The notes under the pieces were generated by a model. That model was not told where the DNA came from and searched no databases. It saw only the letters and a list, made by a program, of their open reading frames with translations. The position numbers and the translations under genes are program-made. Shown one piece after another: positions 1 through 7,602 of a stretch of DNA of 17,982 nt (positions are counted from its first letter, which is position 1; each line of letters opens with the position of its first letter). Source of the stretch: Bacteroidales bacterium (lineage in GTDB: Bacteria; Bacteroidota; Bacteroidia; Bacteroidales; JAGOPY01); assembly GCA_030638325.1 (NCBI GenBank), contig DAOWEV010000167.1, positions 1 to 17,982 of the forward strand, read 5' to 3'.

Positions 1-69
1 CTCAAGCGCCTCAGGTCGGCCCTGTCTTTGTGAGCCATAAACCACAGTATTATAAGCTACATTATTCAT
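1..69 (-). CDS. Possible 5' end of an unidentified gene leaving the left edge
   Basis: An ATG at 69-67 on the minus strand opens a reading frame that stays open for all 23 codons to the window edge and begins MNNVAYNTVVYGSQRQGRP. I do not recognise the protein, and 23 codons are too few to be sure it is coding. The peptide is not low-complexity, unlike peptides read from the adjacent repeat array. If real, the gene is divergent from the 507-818 gene and the array at 75-152 lies in its 5' leader. I see no TAnnTTTG element for it. Confidence 0.3.
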   Translation of the reverse strand, partial: MNNVAYNTVVYGSQRQGRPEALE

Positions 70-74
70 GCAGA

Positions 75-152
75 GTTGAAAGCTATAAAGTTAGAAAGCT
101 GAAAGTTATAAGGTTGTAAAGTTGTAAGGTTGTAAAGTTATAAAGTTATAAA
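75..152. repeat. Array of ten 7-8 bp words, GTTGTAAA family
   Basis: Ten consecutive words of 7 or 8 bases can be read without gaps. Typical units are GTTGTAAA, GTTATAAA and GTTGAAA, each starting G(T/C)T and ending in purines. Two other arrays of the same family lie at 12982-13012 and 14474-14494. The 14 bases leading into this array (64-77) recur exactly at 12971-12984. It has no coding potential and is not a CRISPR array, because there are no spacers. Confidence 0.85.
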
Positions 153-389
153 GTTCCATGCAATGTTTCGTAATGTTTTTTCTCTTCTACTCTGTGGTTT
201 CTGTTCTTTTTTTACCACTAAGGATCACAAAGGATCCTGATAACTATCGGGACAAAGTCACTCAAAGGACTAAAGAATTACCCGCTTAATACCGTCTTTC
301 AAATGCCTGACATTACAGTTTTCAGGAAGCTGTAACTCGTAACCCGTATCGTGTCTCACAACTTATCCTTCTTTTCACCACCCACACCT
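153..389. other. Intergenic stretch with loose word repetition, no gene seen
   Basis: No credible open reading frame or RNA gene is visible. Weaker repetition is present. CACTAAGGA, CACAAAGGA and CTCAAAGGA recur between about 216 and 270, and GTAACTC and GTAACCC stand side by side near 332-345. The latter resemble the GTTACAG/CTGTAAC words of the array at 10798-10881 on the opposite strand. Confidence 0.5.
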
Positions 390-436
390 CGCCCTATCGC
401 CCATCGCCCCATCGCCCTTTCGCCATTTCGCCCTTC
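390..436. repeat. Array of six 7-8 bp words, CGCCCTAT family
   Basis: Six consecutive words all start with CGCC (for example CGCCCTAT, CGCCCCAT, CGCCCTTT), five of 8 bases and one of 7. The reverse complement of this family (GGGCGAT/GGGCGAAA) forms the array at 9912-9950 after uvrB, so the same word family occurs in both orientations about 9.5 kb apart. Confidence 0.85.
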
Positions 437-483
437 CCCGTAACAATAAATGAGTGTGATTTTCAAATCTTCAAATTAATGAG

Positions 484-491
484 TATTTTTG
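484..491 (+). promoter_or_regulatory. Bacteroidetes -7 element (TATTTTTG) for the mutL operon
   Basis: TATTTTTG matches the Bacteroidetes primary sigma factor -7 consensus TAnnTTTG and lies 15 bases before the ATG at 507. A clear -33 TTTG is not visible upstream. The implied transcript has a very short 5' leader. The identical 8-mer occurs on the minus strand before nrnA at 14432-14439. Confidence 0.5.
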
Positions 492-506
492 CACAAACAA
501 TGGGGT

Positions 507-818
507 ATGATGCGTATAGTATTTTTCAGAAGGCCTAAACCAAAGCCATTTAACTACCAGCCGGTTTATTATGACCCAATAAAGGAGGAAGCGGAAAAAA
601 GGAAGAAAGAGCTGGACCTGATTGGGAAAGGGGATCCAAGAGCCCGGATGAAGGCAGAGATACGCAGAAAATGGCACCGGAATGAAGGAAAAAAAAGTTC
701 CCGGTCCGCTGCTATACGAACACTCATTTACATATTCATCATTGCATCAGCCATCTACCTTTTCTTTTTCACTGACTTTTTAGAGAAGCTGGTATTATTT
801 CTCACTCACAATGGCTGA
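507..818 (+). CDS. Small basic single-pass membrane protein upstream of mutL
   Basis: I do not recognise a characterised family for this 103-residue protein (102 if the second ATG at 510 is used). The N-terminal half is very basic and rich in proline and aromatic residues, with FFRRPKPKPFNYQPVYYDP at residues 6-24. A charged helix rich in K, R and E spans about 26-64. One membrane helix covers about 70-89, leaving a short C-terminus. The pattern suggests a cytoplasmic basic head anchored by a C-terminal helix. The frame extends back to a TTG at 489, but that would lie inside the predicted -7 element, so the ATG at 507 or 510 is preferred. Its last 8 bases overlap the mutL start (ATGGCTGA), which implies translational coupling. 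I recall similar short proteins in front of mutL in other Bacteroidetes, but no function follows from that. Confidence 0.75.
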   Translation: MMRIVFFRRPKPKPFNYQPVYYDPIKEEAEKRKKELDLIGKGDPRARMKAEIRRKWHRNEGKKSSRSAAIRTLIYIFIIASAIYLFFFTDFLEKLVLFLTHNG

Positions 819-2634
819 CCTGATCCGACTTCTTCCTGATTCGGTTGCCAACCAGATCGCAGCCGGTGAAGTGATACAACGGCCTGCTTCGGCTGTGAAG
901 GAACTGCTGGAGAATGCTGTTGATGCCGGGGCTACAGAGATAGAACTCATTCTGAAAGATGCCGGCCGGACCCTGATACAACTTGTCGATAACGGCTGCG
1001 GTATGTCAGGTATGGATGCAAGGATGTGCTTTGAACGGCATGCTACCTCAAAAATTACCAGGGCTGATGATCTTTTCAGGATACGGACACTCGGCTTCCG
1101 GGGAGAGGCGCTGGCTTCCATAGCAGCTATCTCGCAGGTCGAACTCAAAACGCGAAAGCAGGAGGATGAAATCGGAACCTGTCTTATCGTGGAAGGTTCC
1201 GAGGTAAAAAGCCAGACAGCCTGCAGTTGCCCGACTGGCACTTCTATCCAGGTCAAGAACCTGTTTTTCAATGTCCCTGCCAGGAGAAACTTCCTGAAAT
1301 CCAATACAGCAGAGATCAGGCACATCATCGACGATTTTTATCGCATCGCCATGGTTTACAATAACGTAAGGTTTTCTATGTATCATAATGACAAGTTGCT
1401 ACACCAGCTTTTCCCGTCCAACAGGAAACAGCGTATCGTGAGCCTGCTGGGTCAGCAGTACAATCAAAGACTTATCCCCGTAGACCACGATACCGATGAT
1501 CTGAAGATCACAGGGTTTATCGGAAAGCCGGAGTTTGCCAGGAAAAAGCGGGGGGAGCAGTATTTCTTCGTAAACGGAAGGTATATCCGTCACCCTTATC
1601 TGAACCATTCGCTTGAGAACGCATTCCACGAGCTGCTTCCGGCAGATACCTACCCGACTTATTTCATCTATATTGATGTTGACCCAAAGAACATCGATGT
1701 GAACATCCACCCTACCAAGACGGAGGTAAATTTCCTGGACAGTAAGCTGATCTATGCCGTGCTCAAGTCGGCCGTGAAAATGGCCTTAGGAAAACACAGC
1801 ATCACCCCTACCATCGACTTCGATGTAGAACAAAGTCTTGATTTAGCCCCTCCCGACCCGGACAGGGAGATAAAAAATCCTTTTGAACGGCCGGAAAAAC
1901 AATTCAACCCTTTTGAGCAGTCATCACCAGCGGGATTCGGTGACCCCAGGAGGCAGAAAAAGATCAACATAGAAAACTGGGAAAAGTTGTATGATACTTC
2001 CGGTACCCAGACCGAAATTCCCGAATCCATTTCTGTAACTTCAGCCTGGCAACAAGATGAGGCAGAGAACGGACAGGTGAAGGTATTCCAGGTACAGAAT
2101 AACTTTATCGTCACCAACATCAAGACTGGGATCGTGATCATTGACCAGCACAATGCACATGAGCGCATCCTGTACGAACAATTCCTGGACCGCCTGAAAA
2201 ACGAAAAGAAAGCTTCCCAGCAAGAGCTTTTCCCCAGAAATATCACTTTTTCTTCAAGCGACGTGGAGATCGTGAATGAGTTACTTGATGAGTTTAATAT
2301 TCTGGGGTATCAGCTAAACAAACTCAGCCAGAATACGTTTGTTGTAAATGGCGTACCGGAAGGCATGCAGGATGAAGACCTACAGGAAGCGCTGGACCAG
2401 GTACTGGAAAACTATAAGCAGAACCTGTTGGAGTTGAATTTGAATAAAAAAATTAATTTAGCACGCTCTATGGCTGTCAGGATGGCTGTTAGGCCGGGCA
2501 AAAGACTCCATATTGAAGAAATGGACAGGATCATCGATGAGCTTTTTGCATGCCAGGTACCGGAAATCACACCTGACGGTGCAAAAACCTATACGATCCT
2601 TAAAACTGACGATCTGAAAGAATTGTTTAAGTGA
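811..2634 (+). CDS. mutL: DNA mismatch repair protein MutL
   Basis: MutL couples MutS mismatch recognition to strand removal. The 607-residue protein shows the N-terminal GHKL ATPase: ELLENAVDAGA at 31-41 (catalytic Glu and Mg-binding Asn of motif I), DNGCGM at 60-65, ATSKI at 78-82 and GFRGEAL at 95-101. The transducer-domain signature NIHPTKTEV follows in the middle of the protein. A polar, low-conservation linker covers roughly 345-430, then the C-terminal dimerisation domain. The endonuclease motif DQHAxxExxxxE appears as DQHNAHERILYE at 445-456, with Asn in place of Ala. The later CPHGRP motif is not recognisable; the region from C581 reads CQVPEITPDG. The start overlaps the preceding gene by 8 bases and the next gene starts 10 bases downstream, so all are probably co-transcribed. 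Confidence 0.97.
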   Translation: MADLIRLLPDSVANQIAAGEVIQRPASAVKELLENAVDAGATEIELILKDAGRTLIQLVDNGCGMSGMDARMCFERHATSKITRADDLFRIRTLGFRGEALASIAAISQVELKTRKQEDEIGTCLIVEGSEVKSQTACSCPTGTSIQVKNLFFNVPARRNFLKSNTAEIRHIIDDFYRIAMVYNNVRFSMYHNDKLLHQLFPSNRKQRIVSLLGQQYNQRLIPVDHDTDDLKITGFIGKPEFARKKRGEQYFFVNGRYIRHPYLNHSLENAFHELLPADTYPTYFIYIDVDPKNIDVNIHPTKTEVNFLDSKLIYAVLKSAVKMALGKHSITPTIDFDVEQSLDLAPPDPDREIKNPFERPEKQFNPFEQSSPAGFGDPRRQKKINIENWEKLYDTSGTQTEIPESISVTSAWQQDEAENGQVKVFQVQNNFIVTNIKTGIVIIDQHNAHERILYEQFLDRLKNEKKASQQELFPRNITFSSSDVEIVNELLDEFNILGYQLNKLSQNTFVVNGVPEGMQDEDLQEALDQVLENYKQNLLELNLNKKINLARSMAVRMAVRPGKRLHIEEMDRIIDELFACQVPEITPDGAKTYTILKTDDLKELFK

Positions 2635-2644
2635 AAAAATTTAT

Positions 2645-3499
2645 ATGAATCAGCAACAATACAGGCCTGCGGGTTTCAGGCTACTCCCCCCGGTTGTAAA
2701 GAATCTATTGATAATCAACGGACTGGCCTTTGTTTTACAGATACTGCTACAAAGTTCTTTCGGGATCGACCTGGCAGATCACATGGGATTGCATTATTTT
2801 GCTTCCCAGGCATTCCGGCCCTGGCAATTCATCACCTATATGTTCCTGCATGGTGATTTCGGACATCTGTTCTTCAACATGTTCGCTCTTTGGATGTTCG
2901 GATACGCCTTAGAAAATATCTGGGGTGCCAGACGGTTTCTGATATATTATTTTATTACAGGAATAGGCGCCGGACTGATCCACTATTTCGTGATCTTTCT
3001 GGATATCAATCCGACTGTTGTTGCCATCAATCATTTTATCAGCAATCCCAGTACGGCATCCCTTATTGACTTTATCCAATCGCACCAGTTCAGGATCAGT
3101 GAGTATTCCGGGATCATATACCAGGAATTCATGGGGTTCGAGGATACTTATAACATCTTACTGAACAACCCCGGTGACCGGCAGGCCTTGCAGGCCGCTG
3201 TCAACTTCATGGTTGACTACCGGGAATATTTCATGAACATTCCGAATGTGATAGGAGCATCGGGAGCAGTGTTCGGTATACTCCTTGCCTTTGGGATGCT
3301 GTTTCCGAATGCTTACATTTACATTTACTTTTTATTCCCCCTAAAGGCCAAATATTTTGTGATCCTATATGGCCTTGCAGAATTGATTTTTGGAATAACA
3401 GGTCATGGTGGAAATATTGCCCATTTTGCCCACCTTGGTGGTATGATATTTGGTTTCTTTTTGATCAAATACTGGAAGAGGAAAGGGAGTTTGCATTAG
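2645..3499 (+). CDS. Rhomboid family intramembrane serine protease with a long loop
   Basis: Rhomboids cleave membrane helices inside the bilayer with a Ser-His dyad. In this 284-residue protein the HxxxN signature is H74-N78 (HLFFN), the catalytic serine is S206 in GASGAVFG, and the catalytic histidine is H263 in AHFAHLGG. Hydrophobic helices lie near 20-37, 62-82, 98-119, 202-220, 224-247 and 258-275. An insertion of about 80 mostly polar residues (roughly 120-201) lies between the third helix and the catalytic-serine helix, where many rhomboids have a short loop. The gene starts 10 bases after mutL, so the two are probably one operon. The substrate is unknown. A second, different rhomboid gene follows directly. 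Confidence 0.93.
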   Translation: MNQQQYRPAGFRLLPPVVKNLLIINGLAFVLQILLQSSFGIDLADHMGLHYFASQAFRPWQFITYMFLHGDFGHLFFNMFALWMFGYALENIWGARRFLIYYFITGIGAGLIHYFVIFLDINPTVVAINHFISNPSTASLIDFIQSHQFRISEYSGIIYQEFMGFEDTYNILLNNPGDRQALQAAVNFMVDYREYFMNIPNVIGASGAVFGILLAFGMLFPNAYIYIYFLFPLKAKYFVILYGLAELIFGITGHGGNIAHFAHLGGMIFGFFLIKYWKRKGSLH

Positions 3500-3500
3500 T

Positions 3501-3604
3501 TTGAGGGTTGAGAGTTGAGATAAATAAATGAAAAAGAATATGGCAACAAGGAAAAAATACTTCATGATTCGGTGTTCGGTGTTCGGTGTTCATTATTCAT
3601 TATT
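3501..3604. repeat. Two heptamer arrays (TTGAGAG and CGGTGTT/CATTATT) between the rhomboid genes
   Basis: One base after the first rhomboid stop, three heptamers of the TTGAGAG type run from 3501 to 3521. After a gap, 3563-3604 holds six phased heptamers that all begin with C: CATGATT once, CGGTGTT three times and CATTATT twice. Nothing here is likely coding. The second rhomboid begins at 3660. Confidence 0.8.
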
Positions 3605-3659
3605 CAAAATATAACAATTTCATTTTACGAACAAACATCTAATTATCTAACCATCACAA

Positions 3660-4574
3660 ATGTCTGTCCAGCCGAATATATTAAATGATTTAAAAAGTTA
3701 TTTCAGGTCGAAGGCAACGCTGCCGAGGCTGATCATTATCAATATAGCGGTATGGTTGCTTGTCTCTGCCATATTGGTTATCGCCTTCCTATTCAATATT
3801 GATGATAACGAAGTCCGTTTTTTCATAGCTGACATACTGGGTGTGTCTGCCAACCTGGAAAGACTGATTGTGAGGCCATGGACAATATTCACCTACATGT
3901 TCCTTCACATCAGCTTCTTCCACATCCTGTTCAATATGTTATGGCTGTATTGGTTTGGGAAGATATTCCTGGAGTTCCTGTCTAACAGGCAGCTTCTCGC
4001 TACTTACATCCTTGGGGGACTTGCCGGGGGACTGCTTTATGTCCTGGCCTATAATATTTTCCCTGCATTTAGTGAAATCCTCTTGCTTTCGACCGCCATC
4101 GGCGCCTCAGCGGCAGTAATGGCCATCGTAACAACCATTTCATTTTATGTGCCGAATTATACAATCCCGTTAATCCTGGTGGGCAGGGTGAAAATCGTTT
4201 ATATTGCGATCATCTTATTTGTATTGGATTTCTTTATGATACGCTCCGGTAACGCGGGTGGCCATATTGCACACATCGGGGGCGCTATCTATGGTTTCAT
4301 CTATGCATATTACCTGCGAAAAGGAAAAGATTTCAGTAATTTTTTTGATGCCATCAATTTTAACGGCATAAGGAGGTTCTTTATGAAGCCATCCGGCAAC
4401 AGCGGGGCATCATACAAGGCAAAACGCCCGGTGTCAGACGTGGAATACAATTCCCACAGAATGGATAACCAAAAGCGTATTGATACGATCCTGGATAAGA
4501 TATCGAAATCGGGATATGACAGCCTGACTAAGGCTGAGAAGGAATTCCTGTTTAAATCAAGCAACAAAAACTAA
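3660..4574 (+). CDS. Second rhomboid family protease with a cytoplasmic C-terminal tail
   Basis: This 304-residue protein has the rhomboid fold, with H88-N92 (HILFN), S150 and H205 (GHIAHIGG) placed as expected for the HxxxN motif and the Ser-His dyad. The serine motif is GASAA rather than the canonical GxSG, so the glycine that helps shape the oxyanion hole is alanine; activity is plausible but not certain. Membrane helices lie near 24-45, 72-98, 112-132, 143-163, 178-195 and 200-218. A hydrophilic tail from about 222 ends in a conserved-looking segment at 274-300 (ILDKISKSGYDSLTKAEKEF), which I recall as a recurrent C-terminal module of Bacteroidetes rhomboids (possibly the family named DUF6576). 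It differs from the preceding rhomboid in length, loops and tail, so the pair is not a recent duplication. Confidence 0.92.
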   Translation: MSVQPNILNDLKSYFRSKATLPRLIIINIAVWLLVSAILVIAFLFNIDDNEVRFFIADILGVSANLERLIVRPWTIFTYMFLHISFFHILFNMLWLYWFGKIFLEFLSNRQLLATYILGGLAGGLLYVLAYNIFPAFSEILLLSTAIGASAAVMAIVTTISFYVPNYTIPLILVGRVKIVYIAIILFVLDFFMIRSGNAGGHIAHIGGAIYGFIYAYYLRKGKDFSNFFDAINFNGIRRFFMKPSGNSGASYKAKRPVSDVEYNSHRMDNQKRIDTILDKISKSGYDSLTKAEKEFLFKSSNKN

Positions 4575-4626
4575 ATGGAATGTTGGAATATTGGAAGAAT
4601 AGGAATTCCAACATTCCATCATTCCA
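4575..4626. repeat. GGAATGTT word array containing a 15-bp perfect inverted repeat
   Basis: The array starts at the base after the rhomboid stop codon. Words of the GGAATGTT type run rightwards, then the same word runs inverted as ATTCC-type units. This gives a perfect 15-bp inverted repeat (4575-4589 with 4605-4619) around a 15-base loop. RNA from it could fold into a hairpin, but no T-run follows, so a classical terminator is not supported. The same word family flanks the end of gldI at 12303-12424. Confidence 0.8.
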
Positions 4627-4649
4627 ATGAATTAATAATTTGAATTAAA

Positions 4650-6305
4650 ATGAAAGAATTTACTAAATTAACCTTGTTACTTCTGCTCCTGCCGTCATCG
4701 ATACTCATGGCGCAGCAGCCCGGCAACAGCAACGAATTGCACGCTATTTTCATTGAAAAGAATCCCTTTGCTGCCAATTATGTTAAAGACCAGATGGCCA
4801 ACCCACCTTATTTGAATGTTAACATCTCCGGTGATCCTGCACCGCAGAATGAGCCTTCGGTACGTATCAGCAGAACCAATTCAAATATAGCAGTGACGGC
4901 ATGGCGTGATTTCCGTCTTGGATATCTGGAGCCCGATGTGGTCAGAAGAATAGGGTATTCATATTCAACAGATGGCGGACAAACCTGGGCTGAATCACAA
5001 TTGTTACCGGATCCGTTACCTGATCATATTTCTCAAAGCGACCCGGTGGTGGCCTGTGACATGGATGGCAACTTCTATATTTCGAGTACATCTCGACAGC
5101 CTGTCAGCTATTATAACCGGGAGATGTTGCTGTACAAATCCACCGACAACGGCCAGACTTTCCAGCTTCATGCCACGGCTGTCCCGGGTAGTGGTTACCA
5201 GGGCGAAGACAAAGAATGGATCTTCGTGGACCCGGTGGAAACAAACCCGACATATAATCACATGATGATCGTTTGGAGAAGCTTTGGGCCTGACTACGGG
5301 ATCAAATTCCGGAAGTCAGACCCGGGCGGTGCAAACTGGTCATCCACGGTCAATGTAGGGGATGGCCAAAACGGGCAGGGGGCCAATGTTACGACAGGTA
5401 TTGATGGCCAGGTCATAGTGGTCTGGCTTCAGAATGGAATTAAGTACGATATCTCCTATAACGGGGGAGAAAGCTTTGGTAATGATCATACCCTGAGTTA
5501 TGTATCCTCCAACATCAACTACTCATTTCCGTTTATATGTACCGACTACAGTGATAAGCCCACCCGGGGTAACATCTATGTGATATGGGCCGATGCCCGC
5601 AATGGGACCGGCGATGACATCTTTTTCCAACGCTCTGAAGATGGAGGTATCACCTGGCTTCCGAACGCAATACAGGTCAATGATGTTTCTACAAACAACC
5701 AGTACTGGCCTGTGATACAGTGTGATACATATGGGCGAATAACTGTGGTCTATTATGACGAAAGAGAAGGTTTTGGCCAGATGAATGCCTGGTTTGCCTA
5801 TTCTGATGATGCCGGTCTTACCTGGACCAACGAACGCCTCAGTGATATTGCTTTTCCGGGCAACCAGCCAAACTCCAATGTGCGCTTTGGCGATTATATC
5901 AATATAGATGCGTTTAATGGTAAAATTGTTCCGGTCTGGACGGATGACAGGGCCGGAAATTACGATCAGGAGATCTATACAGCGGTCATTGACCTGAATA
6001 CTTTCATCGATGAAAATAGTAATACAACAGTTGCCAGCTTGTATCAAAATTATCCGAATCCGTTTAACATGACATCAAATATAAAATATAAAATTCCATC
6101 CGCAGAGACACAACATTTTGTGTCTATACAATTAACAGTTTATGACATTTTAGGAAATGAAGCAGCCATGTTGGTAAATGAGAAGCAGCCTCCGGGAGAA
6201 TATGAAGTTGAATTTAACGCGCAGGATCTTCCGGCAGGCATCTATTACTATCGGTTTAAAGTTGGAAAGTATGCGCAAACTAAAAAGATGGTTGTAATTA
6301 AATAG
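4650..6305 (+). CDS. Secreted BNR/sialidase-like beta-propeller with T9SS C-terminal sorting domain
   Basis: The 551-residue protein begins with a signal peptide (hydrophobic 6-20, probable cleavage after LMA at about 21). The body carries repeated Asp-box motifs typical of sialidase-fold propellers: YSTDGGQTW near 105-113, KSTDNGQTF near 163-171, RSEDGGITW near 328-336 and YSDDAGLTW near 384-392, with weaker copies near 223-230 and 269-276. I cannot see the arginine triad or RIP motif expected of a true sialidase, so catalysis should not be assumed. The last ~90 residues (from YQNYPNPFN at 465-473 to KKMVVIK) form a type A T9SS sorting domain, so the protein should cross the outer membrane and be released or anchored at the surface. 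It stands between rhomboid and EEP genes, with repeat arrays on both sides. Confidence 0.88.
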   Translation: MKEFTKLTLLLLLLPSSILMAQQPGNSNELHAIFIEKNPFAANYVKDQMANPPYLNVNISGDPAPQNEPSVRISRTNSNIAVTAWRDFRLGYLEPDVVRRIGYSYSTDGGQTWAESQLLPDPLPDHISQSDPVVACDMDGNFYISSTSRQPVSYYNREMLLYKSTDNGQTFQLHATAVPGSGYQGEDKEWIFVDPVETNPTYNHMMIVWRSFGPDYGIKFRKSDPGGANWSSTVNVGDGQNGQGANVTTGIDGQVIVVWLQNGIKYDISYNGGESFGNDHTLSYVSSNINYSFPFICTDYSDKPTRGNIYVIWADARNGTGDDIFFQRSEDGGITWLPNAIQVNDVSTNNQYWPVIQCDTYGRITVVYYDEREGFGQMNAWFAYSDDAGLTWTNERLSDIAFPGNQPNSNVRFGDYINIDAFNGKIVPVWTDDRAGNYDQEIYTAVIDLNTFIDENSNTTVASLYQNYPNPFNMTSNIKYKIPSAETQHFVSIQLTVYDILGNEAAMLVNEKQPPGEYEVEFNAQDLPAGIYYYRFKVGKYAQTKKMVVIK

Positions 6306-6440
6306 GAACTAAATCAATTAGGAATTAGGAATTAGGAATTACGAATTAGAAATTAAAAGCATAAAGGCATTGGGGCACAAAAGCACGAAGAGATCAGTGA
6401 AAATCCGTCTGATCCGTGTCATCCGTGTTCTATTAAAAAG
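6306..6440. repeat. GGAATTA heptamer array followed by other word repeats
   Basis: Starting directly after the stop codon, units of 7-8 bases are readable to about 6386. GGAATTA occurs three times in tandem at 6321-6341, with variants CGAATTA and GAAATTA next, then a shift to AAAGCAT- and AAAAGCAC-like words. From about 6397 to 6432 a nine-base word (ATCCGTGTC-like) repeats three times. No gene is visible in this gap. Confidence 0.8.
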
Positions 6441-6458
6441 TTGAAATTAGGAATTTCA

Positions 6459-6471
6459 GCCGCTATGCGGG
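6459..6471. repeat. Single 13-nt mini-hairpin, related in form to the 7603-7800 cluster
   Basis: GCCGCTATGCGGG can form a short stem around TAT, imperfect at its outermost pair. Its arm-3-arm layout is the same as the modules after the EEP gene. It lies 15 bases before the EEP start codon. Confidence 0.4.
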
Positions 6472-6486
6472 AATTAAAGCGAATAA

Positions 6487-7602
6487 ATGGGCAAACCAGG
6501 AAAATACTCGATGCTAACGAAGGTTCTTTTCTTTCTTAACATCCTCACCATGCTTGCCCTTGTTTTAGCCTACCTGGCATCATACATCTCCCCGCAACGG
6601 ATCTTTTTCCTGGCCTTATTTGGCCTGACATATCCATATTTTCTGATCCTGAACATCATTTTTATACTGCTCTGGGCTTTTAAAAAAAAGCCACTGATCA
6701 TCTTCCCCCTTATGGTCATAGCGATCGGATGGCAGCATCCGGGGAGATACGTACAGTTCAATAAGGCCGGGAACCAGGAAGTATCTCAAAATAGCTTAAA
6801 GGTCCTTACCTGGAATGTCCAGAACCTTGCCAGGAACAATGTTTTACTGAAAAATCAGCAAGTCAGGAACCAGATATTTACCTTCCTGTCTGAAAGCAAA
6901 CCTGATATTCTCTGCCTTCAGGAATTTATGTCACCCCGAAATCAGCAGGCAGCTTTAATTGACACCCTCGCTACGATGACAGGATTGCGTCATCACCGGT
7001 ATATCAGGTACTATGACAAGGCAAAAAAAACATTTGATGCACTTATGATTTTTTCACGGTTCCCGATTTTCACAGACGGGGCCCTAAAAAAAGACGAAAA
7101 TCATAATTATGTGCTTTACACTGATATAATAAAGGGGTATGATACTATCCGGGTGTTCAATGTTCACCTGGAATCGATCCGCCTGAGGCATGAAGATTAT
7201 GACTTCCTGACCGATATGGATATTCAGAATACTGATGAAAAGGAGATACAGAAAGGCGCCCGGGAAATCCTCAGAAAATTAGAAAAGGCCTTTCAGCAGC
7301 GTGCCTTACAGGCGAAGAACCTGAAACAGTTCATCGACATCTCCCCCTTCCCTGTCATCATTTGCGGAGATTTCAATGACACACCTTCTTCCTTCGCGTA
7401 CCATACTGTCTCGAAAGGACTTACAGATGCCTTTATAGACAGTGGGAGAGGTTTTGGAAACACCTATGCAGGAAAATTGCCATCCTACAGGATCGACTAT
7501 ATTCTCTTTGATGAACATTTCTCATCATACGAATTTGTTACTCACAGGAACCAGCTGTCGGATCATTATCCTATTTCTTGTCGTCTATTGATTAACGATT
7601 AA
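6487..7602 (+). CDS. Membrane-anchored endonuclease/exonuclease/phosphatase (EEP) family protein
   Basis: The 371-residue protein has three N-terminal membrane helices (about 13-33, 38-64, 69-82) followed by a complete EEP domain: LTWNVQN with N110, CLQEF with E146, FNVHLES with H227, GDFNDTP with D295 and N297, YRIDYIL with D337, and SDHYPI with H360. These are the residues used by this fold for Mg-dependent phosphodiester or phosphate hydrolysis. The fold covers nucleases, sphingomyelinases and inositol phosphatases, and the sequence alone does not choose among them. With three helices the catalytic domain probably faces the periplasm, but topology is not proven. I recall this family next to the rhomboid pair in Bacteroidetes genomes; here the T9SS gene lies between them. 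Confidence 0.9.
   Translation: MGKPGKYSMLTKVLFFLNILTMLALVLAYLASYISPQRIFFLALFGLTYPYFLILNIIFILLWAFKKKPLIIFPLMVIAIGWQHPGRYVQFNKAGNQEVSQNSLKVLTWNVQNLARNNVLLKNQQVRNQIFTFLSESKPDILCLQEFMSPRNQQAALIDTLATMTGLRHHRYIRYYDKAKKTFDALMIFSRFPIFTDGALKKDENHNYVLYTDIIKGYDTIRVFNVHLESIRLRHEDYDFLTDMDIQNTDEKEIQKGAREILRKLEKAFQQRALQAKNLKQFIDISPFPVIICGDFNDTPSSFAYHTVSKGLTDAFIDSGRGFGNTYAGKLPSYRIDYILFDEHFSSYEFVTHRNQLSDHYPISCRLLIND

Noticed and set aside
75..152. CRISPR array
   Set aside because: Units are 7-8 bases, contiguous and variable, with no spacers and no cas genes nearby.
795..1328. 177-codon minus-strand frame inside mutL
   Set aside because: Antisense to strongly conserved MutL ATPase motifs; serine- and arginine-rich shadow with no recognisable motif.
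5523..6047. 174-codon minus-strand frame inside the propeller gene
   Set aside because: The plus-strand frame has a signal peptide, Asp boxes and a sorting domain; the antisense frame shows none of these.
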